A stretch of 43,993 nt of DNA from Bacteroidota bacterium. GTDB lineage: Bacteria > Bacteroidota > Bacteroidia > Bacteroidales > VadinHA17. A program made the position numbers and the translations under genes. Of this stretch, positions 14,895-21,928 are shown piece after piece; the stretch's first letter is position 1; each line of letters begins with the position of its first letter. Location: NCBI GenBank assembly GCA_025350595.1, contig JANXXP010000044.1, positions 1 to 43,993 of the forward strand. The letters are read 5' to 3'. A model generated the notes under the pieces. The model was not told the origin of the DNA and ran no database searches. It saw only the letters and a list, made by a program, of their open reading frames with translations.

Positions 14895-15608
14895 TTAATT
14901 GGTTAATAATTGGGAAAAAACTTTATTATTGGGGTATTGATAGTGCAATTCAGACAGGTAAGCAAATGCTTTTACTTTATCTTTTTTTATATCTAAATAA
15001 TACTTCATTAAAAAATAGCGACCAATTGTTCTGTTGGGTTGGGATCCATTGCTGATTACATTATCAATATCTTCAATAAGCGACTTATTCTTCTGATTAT
15101 CTGACAATACCCTATCAAGAAAAAGACTATTCTGCACGAGAGTCAAAAAGGATTTATAAAGGACAAAAAGCTCATATCCTTCATGTTTTGAAGCTTTCAG
15201 ATAATCAACATCAACCTCTGCAATATTTTTCTTAATCTTTAGAAATAAGAATGGAATGAGGTAATTTTTATTGGTACATGCATAATACCTCATCCTGTAA
15301 GTAGATGAGATAATTTCATCAAGACCATTTTTGCTGCTATTTTCAAACTGGTTCAAAGTGGTAATAAATCCGGAGAAGTTGTCGGTATTTCCCTGTTCAA
15401 TTGCGATCCACCAGCTTTTCTCAAGATTTAAAGTCTCAATTAACAGTGGATCTTTTTCACTTAATTTAGATAAGCGCTCTGATGCTAAAAGAAAATCATA
15501 ATTATAAATATTATCCAGGATTGATGTGGTATCCGATTGCATTGAATATGACACTGTCTGGCAAAAAATTGAAATGGCAATAAAAATATATCCCTTAAAC
15601 CTCTTCAT
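14895..15608 (-). CDS. Exported helical-repeat protein of unknown function
   Basis: I do not recognise this 237-residue protein. It starts with a signal peptide (MKRFKGYIFIAISIFCQTVS, cleavage near residue 22). The rest is helical and rich in Leu, Lys, Asn and Tyr, with TPR-like periodicity (DFLLASERLSKLSEKDPLL; KAFAYLSELHYQYPNNKVF at the end). No catalytic motif is visible. It is the first gene of the six-gene exported operon. A likely promoter (TATATTTG, 15648-15655) lies about 40 bp upstream. Its helical repeats resemble those at the N-termini of the two PGSG proteins at the other end of the operon, suggesting shared partners (inference). Confidence 0.65.
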   Translation of the reverse strand: MKRFKGYIFIAISIFCQTVSYSMQSDTTSILDNIYNYDFLLASERLSKLSEKDPLLIETLNLEKSWWIAIEQGNTDNFSGFITTLNQFENSSKNGLDEIISSTYRMRYYACTNKNYLIPFLFLKIKKNIAEVDVDYLKASKHEGYELFVLYKSFLTLVQNSLFLDRVLSDNQKNKSLIEDIDNVISNGSQPNRTIGRYFLMKYYLDIKKDKVKAFAYLSELHYQYPNNKVFSQLLTN

Positions 15609-15647
15609 CAGACATATTTTAATTTAGCTGGAATTGTTTAACCCAAA

Positions 15648-15655
15648 CAAATATA
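15648..15655 (-). promoter_or_regulatory. Probable -7 element for the exported six-gene operon
   Basis: TATATTTG on the minus strand matches TAnnTTTG exactly, with a weak TTCG 19 bp upstream in place of the -33 TTTG. It predicts a leader of about 35 nt before the ATG at 15608. No other good promoter is seen within the operon. Confidence 0.5.
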
Positions 15656-15710
15656 GCAAAATCTTTCCTGATTCCGAATTACAAGAACCTATAACAATAA
15701 ATAAATCTTA

Positions 15711-15738
15711 TCAAAAATAAAAGGGGCAAGTGCCCCTC
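15711..15738 (-). terminator. Rho-independent terminator after the outer-membrane barrel gene
   Basis: Read on the minus strand: AGGGGC-ACTT-GCCCCT followed by TTTTATTTTT. The stem is six base pairs (plus-strand arms 15722-15727 and 15732-15737). It lies 37 bp past the stop of the 15775-16254 gene and separates it from the six-gene operon. Confidence 0.85.
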
Positions 15739-15774
15739 ATTAAATTCATTAAGCTGATCGATTACAAAGTCAGT

Positions 15775-16254
15775 CTAGAAAATATATCTTATTGACAGTG
15801 CTCCTCCATCTCCAACCACTCCGGTATGTCCTGTCAGGTTAAGAGCGGGTTTCCAGTCAAGGCCAATATTAATAGGAGCCTCACTAAACGTATATTCAAT
15901 TCCAAGTATTCCATCTATTCCTATTAATGTATATGAGGTACCAGTCATGCCCCATGACACATATCTTCCATCATAGAAACCTACATGTGCACCACCTCCA
16001 TAATACCATCTAAGCTTTTCAACATTAAATGCCTGCCCATGAACTTCATATAACCCTGTAATATCAAAACCGCTCCATCTTGTCTGAAGAAGTCCTTCAA
16101 GCGCAACTTTTTCGCTTGTAAAGTGCTTAAACGTTAAGCCATATGACAGTCCGCCTCTTAAACCTATCCCGTTCTTATAATCCTGTGCATTCACTAATGC
16201 TACAATACCAACAGATAATAAAAGTGTTAATACAAATTTTCTCATAATTTTCAT
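15775..16254 (-). CDS. Small outer-membrane beta-barrel protein
   Basis: This 159-residue protein has a signal peptide (about 1-23, ending VNAQ) and alternating hydrophobic/aromatic strands consistent with an eight-stranded barrel: GIGLRGGLSYGLTFKHF, LEGLLQTRWSGFDITGLYEVH, LRWYYGGGAHVGFY, GIDGILGIEYTF, GGALSIRYIF. It ends with the terminal Phe typical of barrel proteins. No enzyme motif is visible; this family of short barrels is usually annotated as a hypothetical outer-membrane protein. The start could also be the Met at codon 4. It is a single-gene unit, with promoter TAAATTTG at 16271-16278 and a strong terminator downstream. Confidence 0.75.
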   Translation of the reverse strand: MKIMRKFVLTLLLSVGIVALVNAQDYKNGIGLRGGLSYGLTFKHFTSEKVALEGLLQTRWSGFDITGLYEVHGQAFNVEKLRWYYGGGAHVGFYDGRYVSWGMTGTSYTLIGIDGILGIEYTFSEAPINIGLDWKPALNLTGHTGVVGDGGALSIRYIF

Positions 16255-16270
16255 TTTTAGATTTGAATTG

Positions 16271-16278
16271 CAAATTTA
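16271..16278 (-). promoter_or_regulatory. Probable -7 element for the barrel gene
   Basis: TAAATTTG on the minus strand, an exact TAnnTTTG match, 17 bp before the ATG at 16254; a T-rich stretch (CTTTTTACTG) lies at -33 spacing. The short leader makes the exact start site uncertain. Confidence 0.45.
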
Positions 16279-16326
16279 ACCAATAATCAGTAAAAAGCGA
16301 ATAGATAAATATATCCAAACTGAATT

Positions 16327-16830
16327 TTAGAGAAACAAACCAGAGATTGTCTTCATTGGCAGGAACATTTTTCCACTATCAGGTAAAATAATGAAACCAT
16401 TTTTACAATAAAATCCAATGGCTCTTTCATCAATTGGATCAACAATTACGGCCATTGAGGCAATATCGCTAACAGATACGTTAAAACTTCGTTTCAGGGA
16501 ATCAATCAATAATAATTCGCCTATACCTCGACCAGATAAAGATTTTGCTACTGCAAGTCTTCCTAATAACGTGGCAGGAAGATTAGTATAAGATTTTGGC
16601 AATTTATTTATTATATCTTCAGGAATAAATTCTCTTTTTATCCCTGCATTGGAAAGAGTATAATATCCTTTTACAATTTTTTCTTCATCAGCAAAAACAA
16701 AACAGGAAGAAATGCTTCTTTTTATATCCTGTTTTGCCTGAAGATGAAGGTAGTTATCCAGAAGTGCATTACCACAATTGAAATCCTTCTTTTTATGCAA
16801 AGAATTTAACGGAACTGTTAAATAATCCAT
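16327..16830 (-). CDS. GNAT acetyltransferase toxin (TacT-like)
   Basis: A 167-residue GNAT enzyme with the layout of TacT/AtaT-type toxins, which acetylate the amino group on charged tRNAs and stop translation. Visible are the N-terminal FNCGNALLDNYLHLQAKQD, the conserved GYYTLS strand, LPATLLGRLAVAKSLSGRGIGE with the acetyl-CoA pyrophosphate loop (Q/R-x-x-G-x-G as SGRGIG), and AIGFYCKNGFIILPDSGKMFLPM, whose Tyr is the usual catalytic residue. It overlaps the upstream DUF1778 antitoxin gene by one base (TAATG-type junction), the standard toxin-antitoxin arrangement. It appears intact. The target amino acid cannot be told from sequence. Confidence 0.9.
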   Translation of the reverse strand: MDYLTVPLNSLHKKKDFNCGNALLDNYLHLQAKQDIKRSISSCFVFADEEKIVKGYYTLSNAGIKREFIPEDIINKLPKSYTNLPATLLGRLAVAKSLSGRGIGELLLIDSLKRSFNVSVSDIASMAVIVDPIDERAIGFYCKNGFIILPDSGKMFLPMKTISGLFL

Positions 16831-17108
16831 TACTTACTGAGTTCATTATTAAAGCGTGAAACCGCATCAACAAGTTGCTGATTTGGTTTTCCCGGATTCA
16901 TAATGGCTTTAAAGAATAACTTCTGATCTTCTTTAGATGAAAGGATAGTATCATGCTTCTCAATGATCATTCTGGACTTCTCCTGAAGAGCAGATACAAC
17001 AAAATCTGTCAAGGTTCTAAAGCCTCCCAGACTTGCAGCATATTCAAAAAGTTCTTTCTGTTCTCTTGGAAGTCTAGTATCAAATCGTGCTTTCTCAAGT
17101 GTTTTCAT
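16830..17108 (-). CDS. DUF1778 antitoxin (TacA-like, ribbon-helix-helix)
   Basis: The 92-residue antitoxin has an N-terminal RHH DNA-binding segment (KARFDTRLPREQKELFEYAASLGG, then TLTDFVVSALQEKS) and a C-terminal tail (about 60-92) that would wrap around the GNAT toxin. DUF1778 proteins neutralise the acetyltransferase and repress their own promoter together with it. Its start codon lies about 26 bp downstream of a perfect TGTACG/CGTACA inverted repeat that overlaps the promoter, consistent with autoregulation. It directly precedes the toxin. Confidence 0.88.
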   Translation of the reverse strand: MKTLEKARFDTRLPREQKELFEYAASLGGFRTLTDFVVSALQEKSRMIIEKHDTILSSKEDQKLFFKAIMNPGKPNQQLVDAVSRFNNELSK

Positions 17109-17133
17109 ACTGGGTAAGATTTAATTCTAAGCA

Positions 17134-17158
17134 CAAATGTACGTATATTTACCGTACA
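17134..17158 (-). promoter_or_regulatory. TA operon promoter with TGTACG/CGTACA operator
   Basis: On the minus strand an exact -7 element TACATTTG (plus-strand 17134-17141) overlaps one arm of the inverted repeat TGTACG-N9-CGTACA (17138-17143 and 17153-17158). A -33-like TTAG lies about 20 bp upstream of the -7 box. The repeat therefore occupies the core promoter, where bound antitoxin would block RNA polymerase. It has the size of an RHH-dimer operator. Confidence 0.7.
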
Positions 17159-17279
17159 AAACTAAATTTCTAAATATCTTTAAGTCGAATTAAATCTTAC
17201 AACCAGGAATACTAAGGTTGAGGCTGTGAGGATAAGTTCTCAAACTTAACTTCGACCTTTTACTTTCTTGAAATGATAC

Positions 17280-18749
17280 CTAAAGAACCAGAGTCTGTAT
17301 GGAATGTGGTAAAGTGCTAACTTCTGATGCCTTACTTCCTATACATAAATTATAGGTGATCTTCTTGTCACTCTGATTCATAACAATTACAACTACTTTT
17401 CCATCCATATTTATAAATGAAGTTGTAAGCAATTGACTGCGGCTGGCTGAGCTTATGATCCGTTTTGCTCCGGGATGGACAAATTTAGAAAAGTGGCCTA
17501 TGTAATAAAATGAATTGGTATAAATCATCTGGCCTGTTTTGGTATCAAAATGTACAGGGGCAAAACAAAAGTTCTGAACATGATTCGGCCCGCCTGTCTC
17601 ATCTAACAAAATATTCCAATCAGTAAAACCTGTCATTCCATGGTTAAAATCATTAATCATCGATCTTCCATACTCCTCCCCCAGACTCCAGTTAAAGTAC
17701 ATGGCGTTAAATTTTTCAGGACATCCTTCGGTAAACATCAGGTTTTTATCTGGCCAGGCTTCATGAACAAGCGCAACATTGTCATACATTGGTGTCCCGC
17801 CACTCCAGTCTTCGTACCAGTGAAATCCCATTCCCCAGGCATATTTAGAAGCCTCCGGATCATCGAATATAACTTTTGCCCGTTGATACATCAGATCGCG
17901 GTTATGATCCCATACAATAATCTTCTTATCGCCTAGTCCTTCTTTCTCCATAGTGGGGCCCAGAAAATTTTTTAGAAAATCGCGTTCCTCTTCAGCTGTA
18001 TAGATGCAAGATTCCCATTTTTGTGTTGCCATTGGCTCATTCTGAATAGAAATCCCCCATACAGGAATCCCCGCTTGTTCATAAGCCTTCACAAATTTGG
18101 TATAATAGCTGGCCCATGGCTGGTAAAACTCAGGGTTCAGTTTGCCTCCGTGTAGCATATCCTTATTGAGTTTCATGAATGCGGGCGGACTCCATGGAGA
18201 TGCAAAAAGTGTCAGCTTGCCTCCTGCGGCAGAAATAGCCTTCTTAATAAACGGAATCCTGTATTGCATATCATGGCCAATTGAGAATGATTTCAATTCC
18301 CTGTCACCTTCAGTAATATAAGTATAGCTGCCACTGGAAAAATCACAGCTTTGAATGTTAGTTCTTGCAAGGGTATATCCTATTCCCTGCTGTTTGTCGA
18401 AGTATGCTTTTAAAAACTCCTGTTGTTTTGCCTCTGGCATTTTGGCAAATGTTTCAGCAGAAGCATCCGTTAATGCTCCACCAATTCCAAGTAATGTCTG
18501 AAAAGCTTTATCCGGATCTACAAAAACACAGATCTGAGTCTCAAGAGGTTGTAATAGTTCTCTGAATTTAAGGGTATCTGTAATTGTAAGTCTAAGATTT
18601 GTACTGTCTGCAGTGGTATATACAATGACCTTCTTCCCTTCAACAGTGAATTTACTCTTAGTAATAAATTCTGTTTGAGTTTGCTGTTTCTGCTGGTTGC
18701 ATGATGTCAGAAGTAAAATGCAAATTATAAGTTGGCTAAAAGATTTCAT
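17280..18749 (-). CDS. GH30 glycoside hydrolase lipoprotein
   Basis: A 489-residue lipoprotein (lipobox LLLTSC, C17) of GH30, the family of glucosylceramidases, beta-1,6-glucanases and related enzymes. It has the GIGGALTDASAETFAKM N-terminal motif, LARTNIQSCDFSSGSYTY, LFASPWSPPAFMK, the acid/base Glu E238 in SIQNEP, and the nucleophile E341 in LMFTEGCPE, then the C-terminal beta-domain (about 420-489). Catalytic residues and length are intact, unlike the two GH remnants in this window. The subfamily resembles bacterial beta-glucosidase/beta-1,6-glucanase GH30 enzymes; the substrate is not certain. A probable promoter lies at 18790-18797. No SusCD genes are adjacent. Confidence 0.92.
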   Translation of the reverse strand: MKSFSQLIICILLLTSCNQQKQQTQTEFITKSKFTVEGKKVIVYTTADSTNLRLTITDTLKFRELLQPLETQICVFVDPDKAFQTLLGIGGALTDASAETFAKMPEAKQQEFLKAYFDKQQGIGYTLARTNIQSCDFSSGSYTYITEGDRELKSFSIGHDMQYRIPFIKKAISAAGGKLTLFASPWSPPAFMKLNKDMLHGGKLNPEFYQPWASYYTKFVKAYEQAGIPVWGISIQNEPMATQKWESCIYTAEEERDFLKNFLGPTMEKEGLGDKKIIVWDHNRDLMYQRAKVIFDDPEASKYAWGMGFHWYEDWSGGTPMYDNVALVHEAWPDKNLMFTEGCPEKFNAMYFNWSLGEEYGRSMINDFNHGMTGFTDWNILLDETGGPNHVQNFCFAPVHFDTKTGQMIYTNSFYYIGHFSKFVHPGAKRIISSASRSQLLTTSFINMDGKVVVIVMNQSDKKITYNLCIGSKASEVSTLPHSIQTLVL

Positions 18750-18789
18750 AAATCTGCTTGTTTTGTTTGGTAGTTAACTTTCCTGGCTG

Positions 18790-18797
18790 CAAATATA
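18790..18797 (-). promoter_or_regulatory. Probable -7 element for the GH30 gene
   Basis: TATATTTG on the minus strand matches TAnnTTTG exactly, 40 bp upstream of the ATG. A TTTTTTG run lies 16 bp further up, slightly closer than the ideal spacing of about 19-21. Overlapping direct AATATACC copies (plus strand) cover the same spot. Confidence 0.45.
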
Positions 18798-18895
18798 CCA
18801 ATATACCGCTAAACAAAAAAGATGAAATCCATTAACTGAAGAGGGCAGTTAAGAGAAATGCAGAAATTATAAGGGACAAATATTAATAATTTTTG

Positions 18896-18971
18896 ACCTT
18901 TGTGAAATCTTTGTGAACTACTTTGTGTACTTTGTAGTAAAATTTTCCTTTTACCACAAAGGGCACGAAGG
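18896..18971. repeat. CTTTGTG-type intergenic repeat, copy 1
   Basis: This stretch has serial CCTTTGTGAA, CTTTGTGAAC, CTTTGTGTACTTTGTAG units followed by an inverted ACCACAAAGGGCACGAAGG. It aligns well with 21844-21887. The pattern is a known style of Bacteroidota intergenic repeat. It fills most of the 268-bp divergent spacer between the GH30 and YhhN genes. Confidence 0.6.
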
Positions 18972-19017
18972 CAATCACTAATTTGCACAAAGGAATAGAG
19001 TATATAATTTTAATATA

Positions 19018-19701
19018 GTGAGTAATATCTCATTGAAACGGGGAACAAAAATATTATCAATTGCCTTTTTTCTGACAGGTGTTATATGTATTGCTTTAGA
19101 CAATTCAACATCTATTATTCCTGAGTTTCTTGCCAAGGCGCTCCTTATGCCTTTTTTGATTTTTATTTTAGCTTTAAATATCCACAAAAAGCTCAACCAT
19201 TTTGATAAGTTGATGTTTGCAGGACTTCTCTTTTCATGGGCAGGAGATATGGTACTTGAGTTCAAAGACTTATTTATCCCCGGACTGGCTTGTTTCCTTC
19301 TGGCACATGTTATGTACCTTGTTGTGTTTTTTAAAACTCCCGGGAGTAATGTCATCTTCAAAAAGAAATGGTACTTGCTTATACCAGTTGTTTTATCCGG
19401 CACCTGTTTAATATTTTACCTCTATAATGATCTTGCTTCGATGAAAATTCCTGTCATCCTATACTCTCTTGTTATACTCACAATGCTTACCGGTGCAATA
19501 AACAGGCTCGAAAAAGTTAACAGGCCTGGCTACTATCTGGTTCTGGCAGGTGCCATCCTTTTTGTAATCTCAGATTCGGCTATAGCAATAAACAAATTCA
19601 GTCACCCCTTTGATTCAGCAGGAATTGTGATAATGATGACATATATTCTTGCTCAATATCTGATATTGATTGGATTTATTAAACAAAACAAAAATTTATA
19701 A
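19018..19701 (+). CDS. YhhN/TMEM86 family membrane protein
   Basis: A 227-residue integral membrane protein with about eight hydrophobic helices and YhhN-family marks: GLLFSWAGDMVLEF in the third helix region, CFLLAHVMYLVVFF, GAINRLEKVNRPGY and AGAILFVISDSAIAINKF. The Asp in AGD and the SDS(A)IA motif are the conserved polar positions. The animal relative TMEM86B is a lysoplasmalogenase; bacterial activity is less settled but hydrolysis of lysoplasmalogen-type lipids is possible. The start is GTG at 19018, preceding the first helix. It precedes the cyanophycinase gene by 41 bp, within which lies a CGCAAAGACGC repeat. Confidence 0.85.
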   Translation: MSNISLKRGTKILSIAFFLTGVICIALDNSTSIIPEFLAKALLMPFLIFILALNIHKKLNHFDKLMFAGLLFSWAGDMVLEFKDLFIPGLACFLLAHVMYLVVFFKTPGSNVIFKKKWYLLIPVVLSGTCLIFYLYNDLASMKIPVILYSLVILTMLTGAINRLEKVNRPGYYLVLAGAILFVISDSAIAINKFSHPFDSAGIVIMMTYILAQYLILIGFIKQNKNL

Positions 19702-19703
19702 CC

Positions 19704-19728
19704 TCTCGCAAAGACGCGAAGACGCAAA
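19704..19728. repeat. CGCAAAGACGC intergenic repeat
   Basis: TCTCGCAAAGACGCGAAGACGCAAA lies between the YhhN and cyanophycinase genes. Serial CGCAAAGACGC units are a dispersed repeat seen across several phyla, and the unit recurs twice here with one substitution. Confidence 0.6.
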
Positions 19729-19742
19729 ATTAAATATTTAAA

Positions 19743-20594
19743 ATGAAGAGTATTATTACCATCTCGCTTGTTGCAATCTCAATTTCATTCTCAAATTGCG
19801 GGAATGAGAAGACCCAAACATCTCTTTCAGGAAAACTTTTTATAATTGGGGGAGGAAACAGAAGCGATGCAATGATGAACGAATTGATCTCCCTGGCTGG
19901 AATACGGAAAGCAGGTTATGTGTATGTCTTACCAATGGCCAGCTCAGAACCTGATAGCGCAATACTTTGGGCAAAGGAAGATTTTAGGAATACAGGAATT
20001 AAAAATATTTCAGGATTTGCGTTCCGTCAGGGAGAAACTCCTCCGAAGGCACAGCTTGATTCACTCCGGAATGCGAAACTAATTTACATCAGCGGTGGCG
20101 ACCAGTCGCGCTTTATGAAGGTTGTACTAAATACCCCAATCTTTGAAGCTATTCATGAGGCATTTAAGTATGGAGCAGTTGTATCAGGCACCAGCGCAGG
20201 GGCTGCTGTAATGAGTGACAAAATGATAACCGGAAATCAGAAAAAACATCCAGAAAGTGAATCTGGTATTACTACAATTGAATCTGAGAATGTTGAAATA
20301 ACTAAAGGTCTGGGAATGTTAAATGATGTTATCATTGATCAACATTTTATTAAACGTCAACGACTTAACAGGCTTGTTGCTGCATCTATCGAAAATCCCG
20401 ATCAGTTATGTGTCGGAATCGACGAATCAACTGCTATCATTGTCGATGGCAATAATGCAACAGTAACAGGAATAAGCCAGGTTATAGTAGTTAAAAATAA
20501 CGGCAATAATAAAACAGTTCAAAATGGATTACTCGGAAAAACCGGTCTTCAATTAAGTGTTTACCTCCCGGGTCAGAAATTCAAATTGCGGTAG
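19743..20594 (+). CDS. Exported cyanophycinase-like peptidase (S51)
   Basis: The 283-residue peptidase has a signal sequence with a possible lipobox (ISFSNC, C20), so it is probably a surface or periplasmic lipoprotein. The S51/cyanophycinase core shows LFIIGGGNRSDAMM, VYVLPMASSEPDSA, LIYISGGDQSRFM, the nucleophile elbow VVSGTSAGAAVMSD, IDQHFIKRQRLNRL and CVGIDESTAIIV. Cyanophycinase cuts the Asp-Arg polymer cyanophycin into beta-Asp-Arg dipeptides. The extracellular form corresponds to CphE-type enzymes. An isoaspartyl dipeptidase gene follows convergently 36 bp away and a transporter lies beyond it, which makes a scavenging role likely. Confidence 0.88.
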   Translation: MKSIITISLVAISISFSNCGNEKTQTSLSGKLFIIGGGNRSDAMMNELISLAGIRKAGYVYVLPMASSEPDSAILWAKEDFRNTGIKNISGFAFRQGETPPKAQLDSLRNAKLIYISGGDQSRFMKVVLNTPIFEAIHEAFKYGAVVSGTSAGAAVMSDKMITGNQKKHPESESGITTIESENVEITKGLGMLNDVIIDQHFIKRQRLNRLVAASIENPDQLCVGIDESTAIIVDGNNATVTGISQVIVVKNNGNNKTVQNGLLGKTGLQLSVYLPGQKFKLR

Positions 20595-20630
20595 TACTAT
20601 TATTCAGATTTATGATGATCTACCTACTAA

Positions 20631-21788
20631 CTACTCATAGGCTCCTTTCCTGATAACCTCCCCGTCCCTGACTACCCATTTCCCCATTGCAATCAGATGA
20701 ACCATCTTCATGTCAGGGTTCAGGAACAGAATGTCTGCATCCAGGCCGTTGGAAATAAAGCCTTTATTTGGAAGTTTAAGAATTGTCGCAACATTTGAGG
20801 TTAAGACTTTCAGTGAAGTTTCCAGAGGAATCTTCTCGTTCAGGACAGCATCAGCCAATTCTCTTATATTTGCTGACGGCAAACCCATCTCAAGTTTTAC
20901 AAGTCGTCCCTGTTCATCAAAACCAGGAAGTGACCCACAGGCATCAGAAGAGAATGTAATATGATCCGCCGGGACACCTGCCTGGAGTAAAATTTTAAGC
21001 GCAGTTGAAGGTTTAATCTCTTCGTCCTGAAAATATGGCCAGGCGCTTGTAGTAATATCGAGATACCCTTTTTTCCCATATACCTTAGCATCTTCAAAAA
21101 TATAATCATTCCTGTTGCAGTGAGTCGGAAGAAATTGTGTGTATTTCAATTCACTATGATTAATCGCATCATGTAAAGGTGCAAACGGATCTTTGGCGTC
21201 TCCCAGATGTATATTAACCATACCGGCTTTTTTACCCAGCATACCTCCTACCCTTGCCTGAGCGGTGATACGTATCAGCTCATTCGTAGATGGACAAGAA
21301 CTGCGATGATCAGAAATTGCCAGTTCTCCAACTCCGATTATTTCTTCAATAAGTGAAATATCCTTTCCTGTATCACCTGTAATTGTAGGACAAGGTACCT
21401 GATAGGCGCCAGTCCATATCCACGCTGAAGCACCTTCATGTTTTAGCGATTTGGCTTTCATAAGAACAGATTCAACAGACCTCGTAAAACCATCTGTTCC
21501 CAGACAACCTATCACTGTTGTTACTCCCCCTTCAAACATCTTTGAAATAGCCAGTTCAGGGGTACGCGTAGCTGGTCCACCTTCTCCTCCAGCGCCGGCT
21601 ATATGTACGTGATTATCAATAAGCCCCGGCACAACCATCAAACATTTTGCATCAAACACCTCAACATCAACACCCCGGGGCACCTCAATTTTATCAGATA
21701 TTCCAAGAATTGAACTTCCGCCAATAAGTATATCTTTCTTACACTGCATTTCAGGGGAATAAACAATAGCATTTTTTATCAGAAGCAT
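20631..21788 (-). CDS. iadA: Isoaspartyl dipeptidase
   Basis: A 385-residue amidohydrolase that splits beta-aspartyl dipeptides such as beta-Asp-Arg, the product of cyanophycinase. Metal-site residues are visible: H60-x-H62 in LIDNHVHIAG, H194 in NIHLGD, H223 in PTHCNRN and D282 in SSDACGS. The SDHRSS motif (about 159-164) is conserved. The Lys that is carboxylated in E. coli IadA (K162) appears replaced by Glu E155 in GVGELAISDHRS, as I recall for a subset of non-carboxylated homologues. Length is close to the E. coli enzyme (390). The gene lies divergent from the YfcC-type transporter, with 140 bp between them. Confidence 0.9.
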   Translation of the reverse strand: MLLIKNAIVYSPEMQCKKDILIGGSSILGISDKIEVPRGVDVEVFDAKCLMVVPGLIDNHVHIAGAGGEGGPATRTPELAISKMFEGGVTTVIGCLGTDGFTRSVESVLMKAKSLKHEGASAWIWTGAYQVPCPTITGDTGKDISLIEEIIGVGELAISDHRSSCPSTNELIRITAQARVGGMLGKKAGMVNIHLGDAKDPFAPLHDAINHSELKYTQFLPTHCNRNDYIFEDAKVYGKKGYLDITTSAWPYFQDEEIKPSTALKILLQAGVPADHITFSSDACGSLPGFDEQGRLVKLEMGLPSANIRELADAVLNEKIPLETSLKVLTSNVATILKLPNKGFISNGLDADILFLNPDMKMVHLIAMGKWVVRDGEVIRKGAYE

Positions 21789-21843
21789 AGGATAGTTATT
21801 AGTAAAATACTTAGATAGTAAAATTAACCAGAATAATTAACAT

Positions 21844-21887
21844 CCTTAGTGAACCTTTGTGAATTCCTTTGTGTGACTTTGTGGTTA
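21844..21887. repeat. CTTTGTG-type intergenic repeat, copy 2
   Basis: CCTTAGTGAACCTTTGTGAA, then CCTTTGTGTGACTTTGTGGTTA. By eye it is about 85% identical to the start of the 18896-18971 copy. It sits in the divergent spacer between iadA and the transporter, where promoters for both must lie. Confidence 0.6.
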
Positions 21888-21928
21888 TTTTTTTTTATTA
21901 TTGATCTACCATTTTAATCAATAAACAC

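Noticed and set aside
18978-19403. Minus-strand 141-codon frame opposite the YhhN gene
   Set aside because: It shows no motif or signal sequence and overlaps a well-supported membrane protein gene; treated as a shadow frame.
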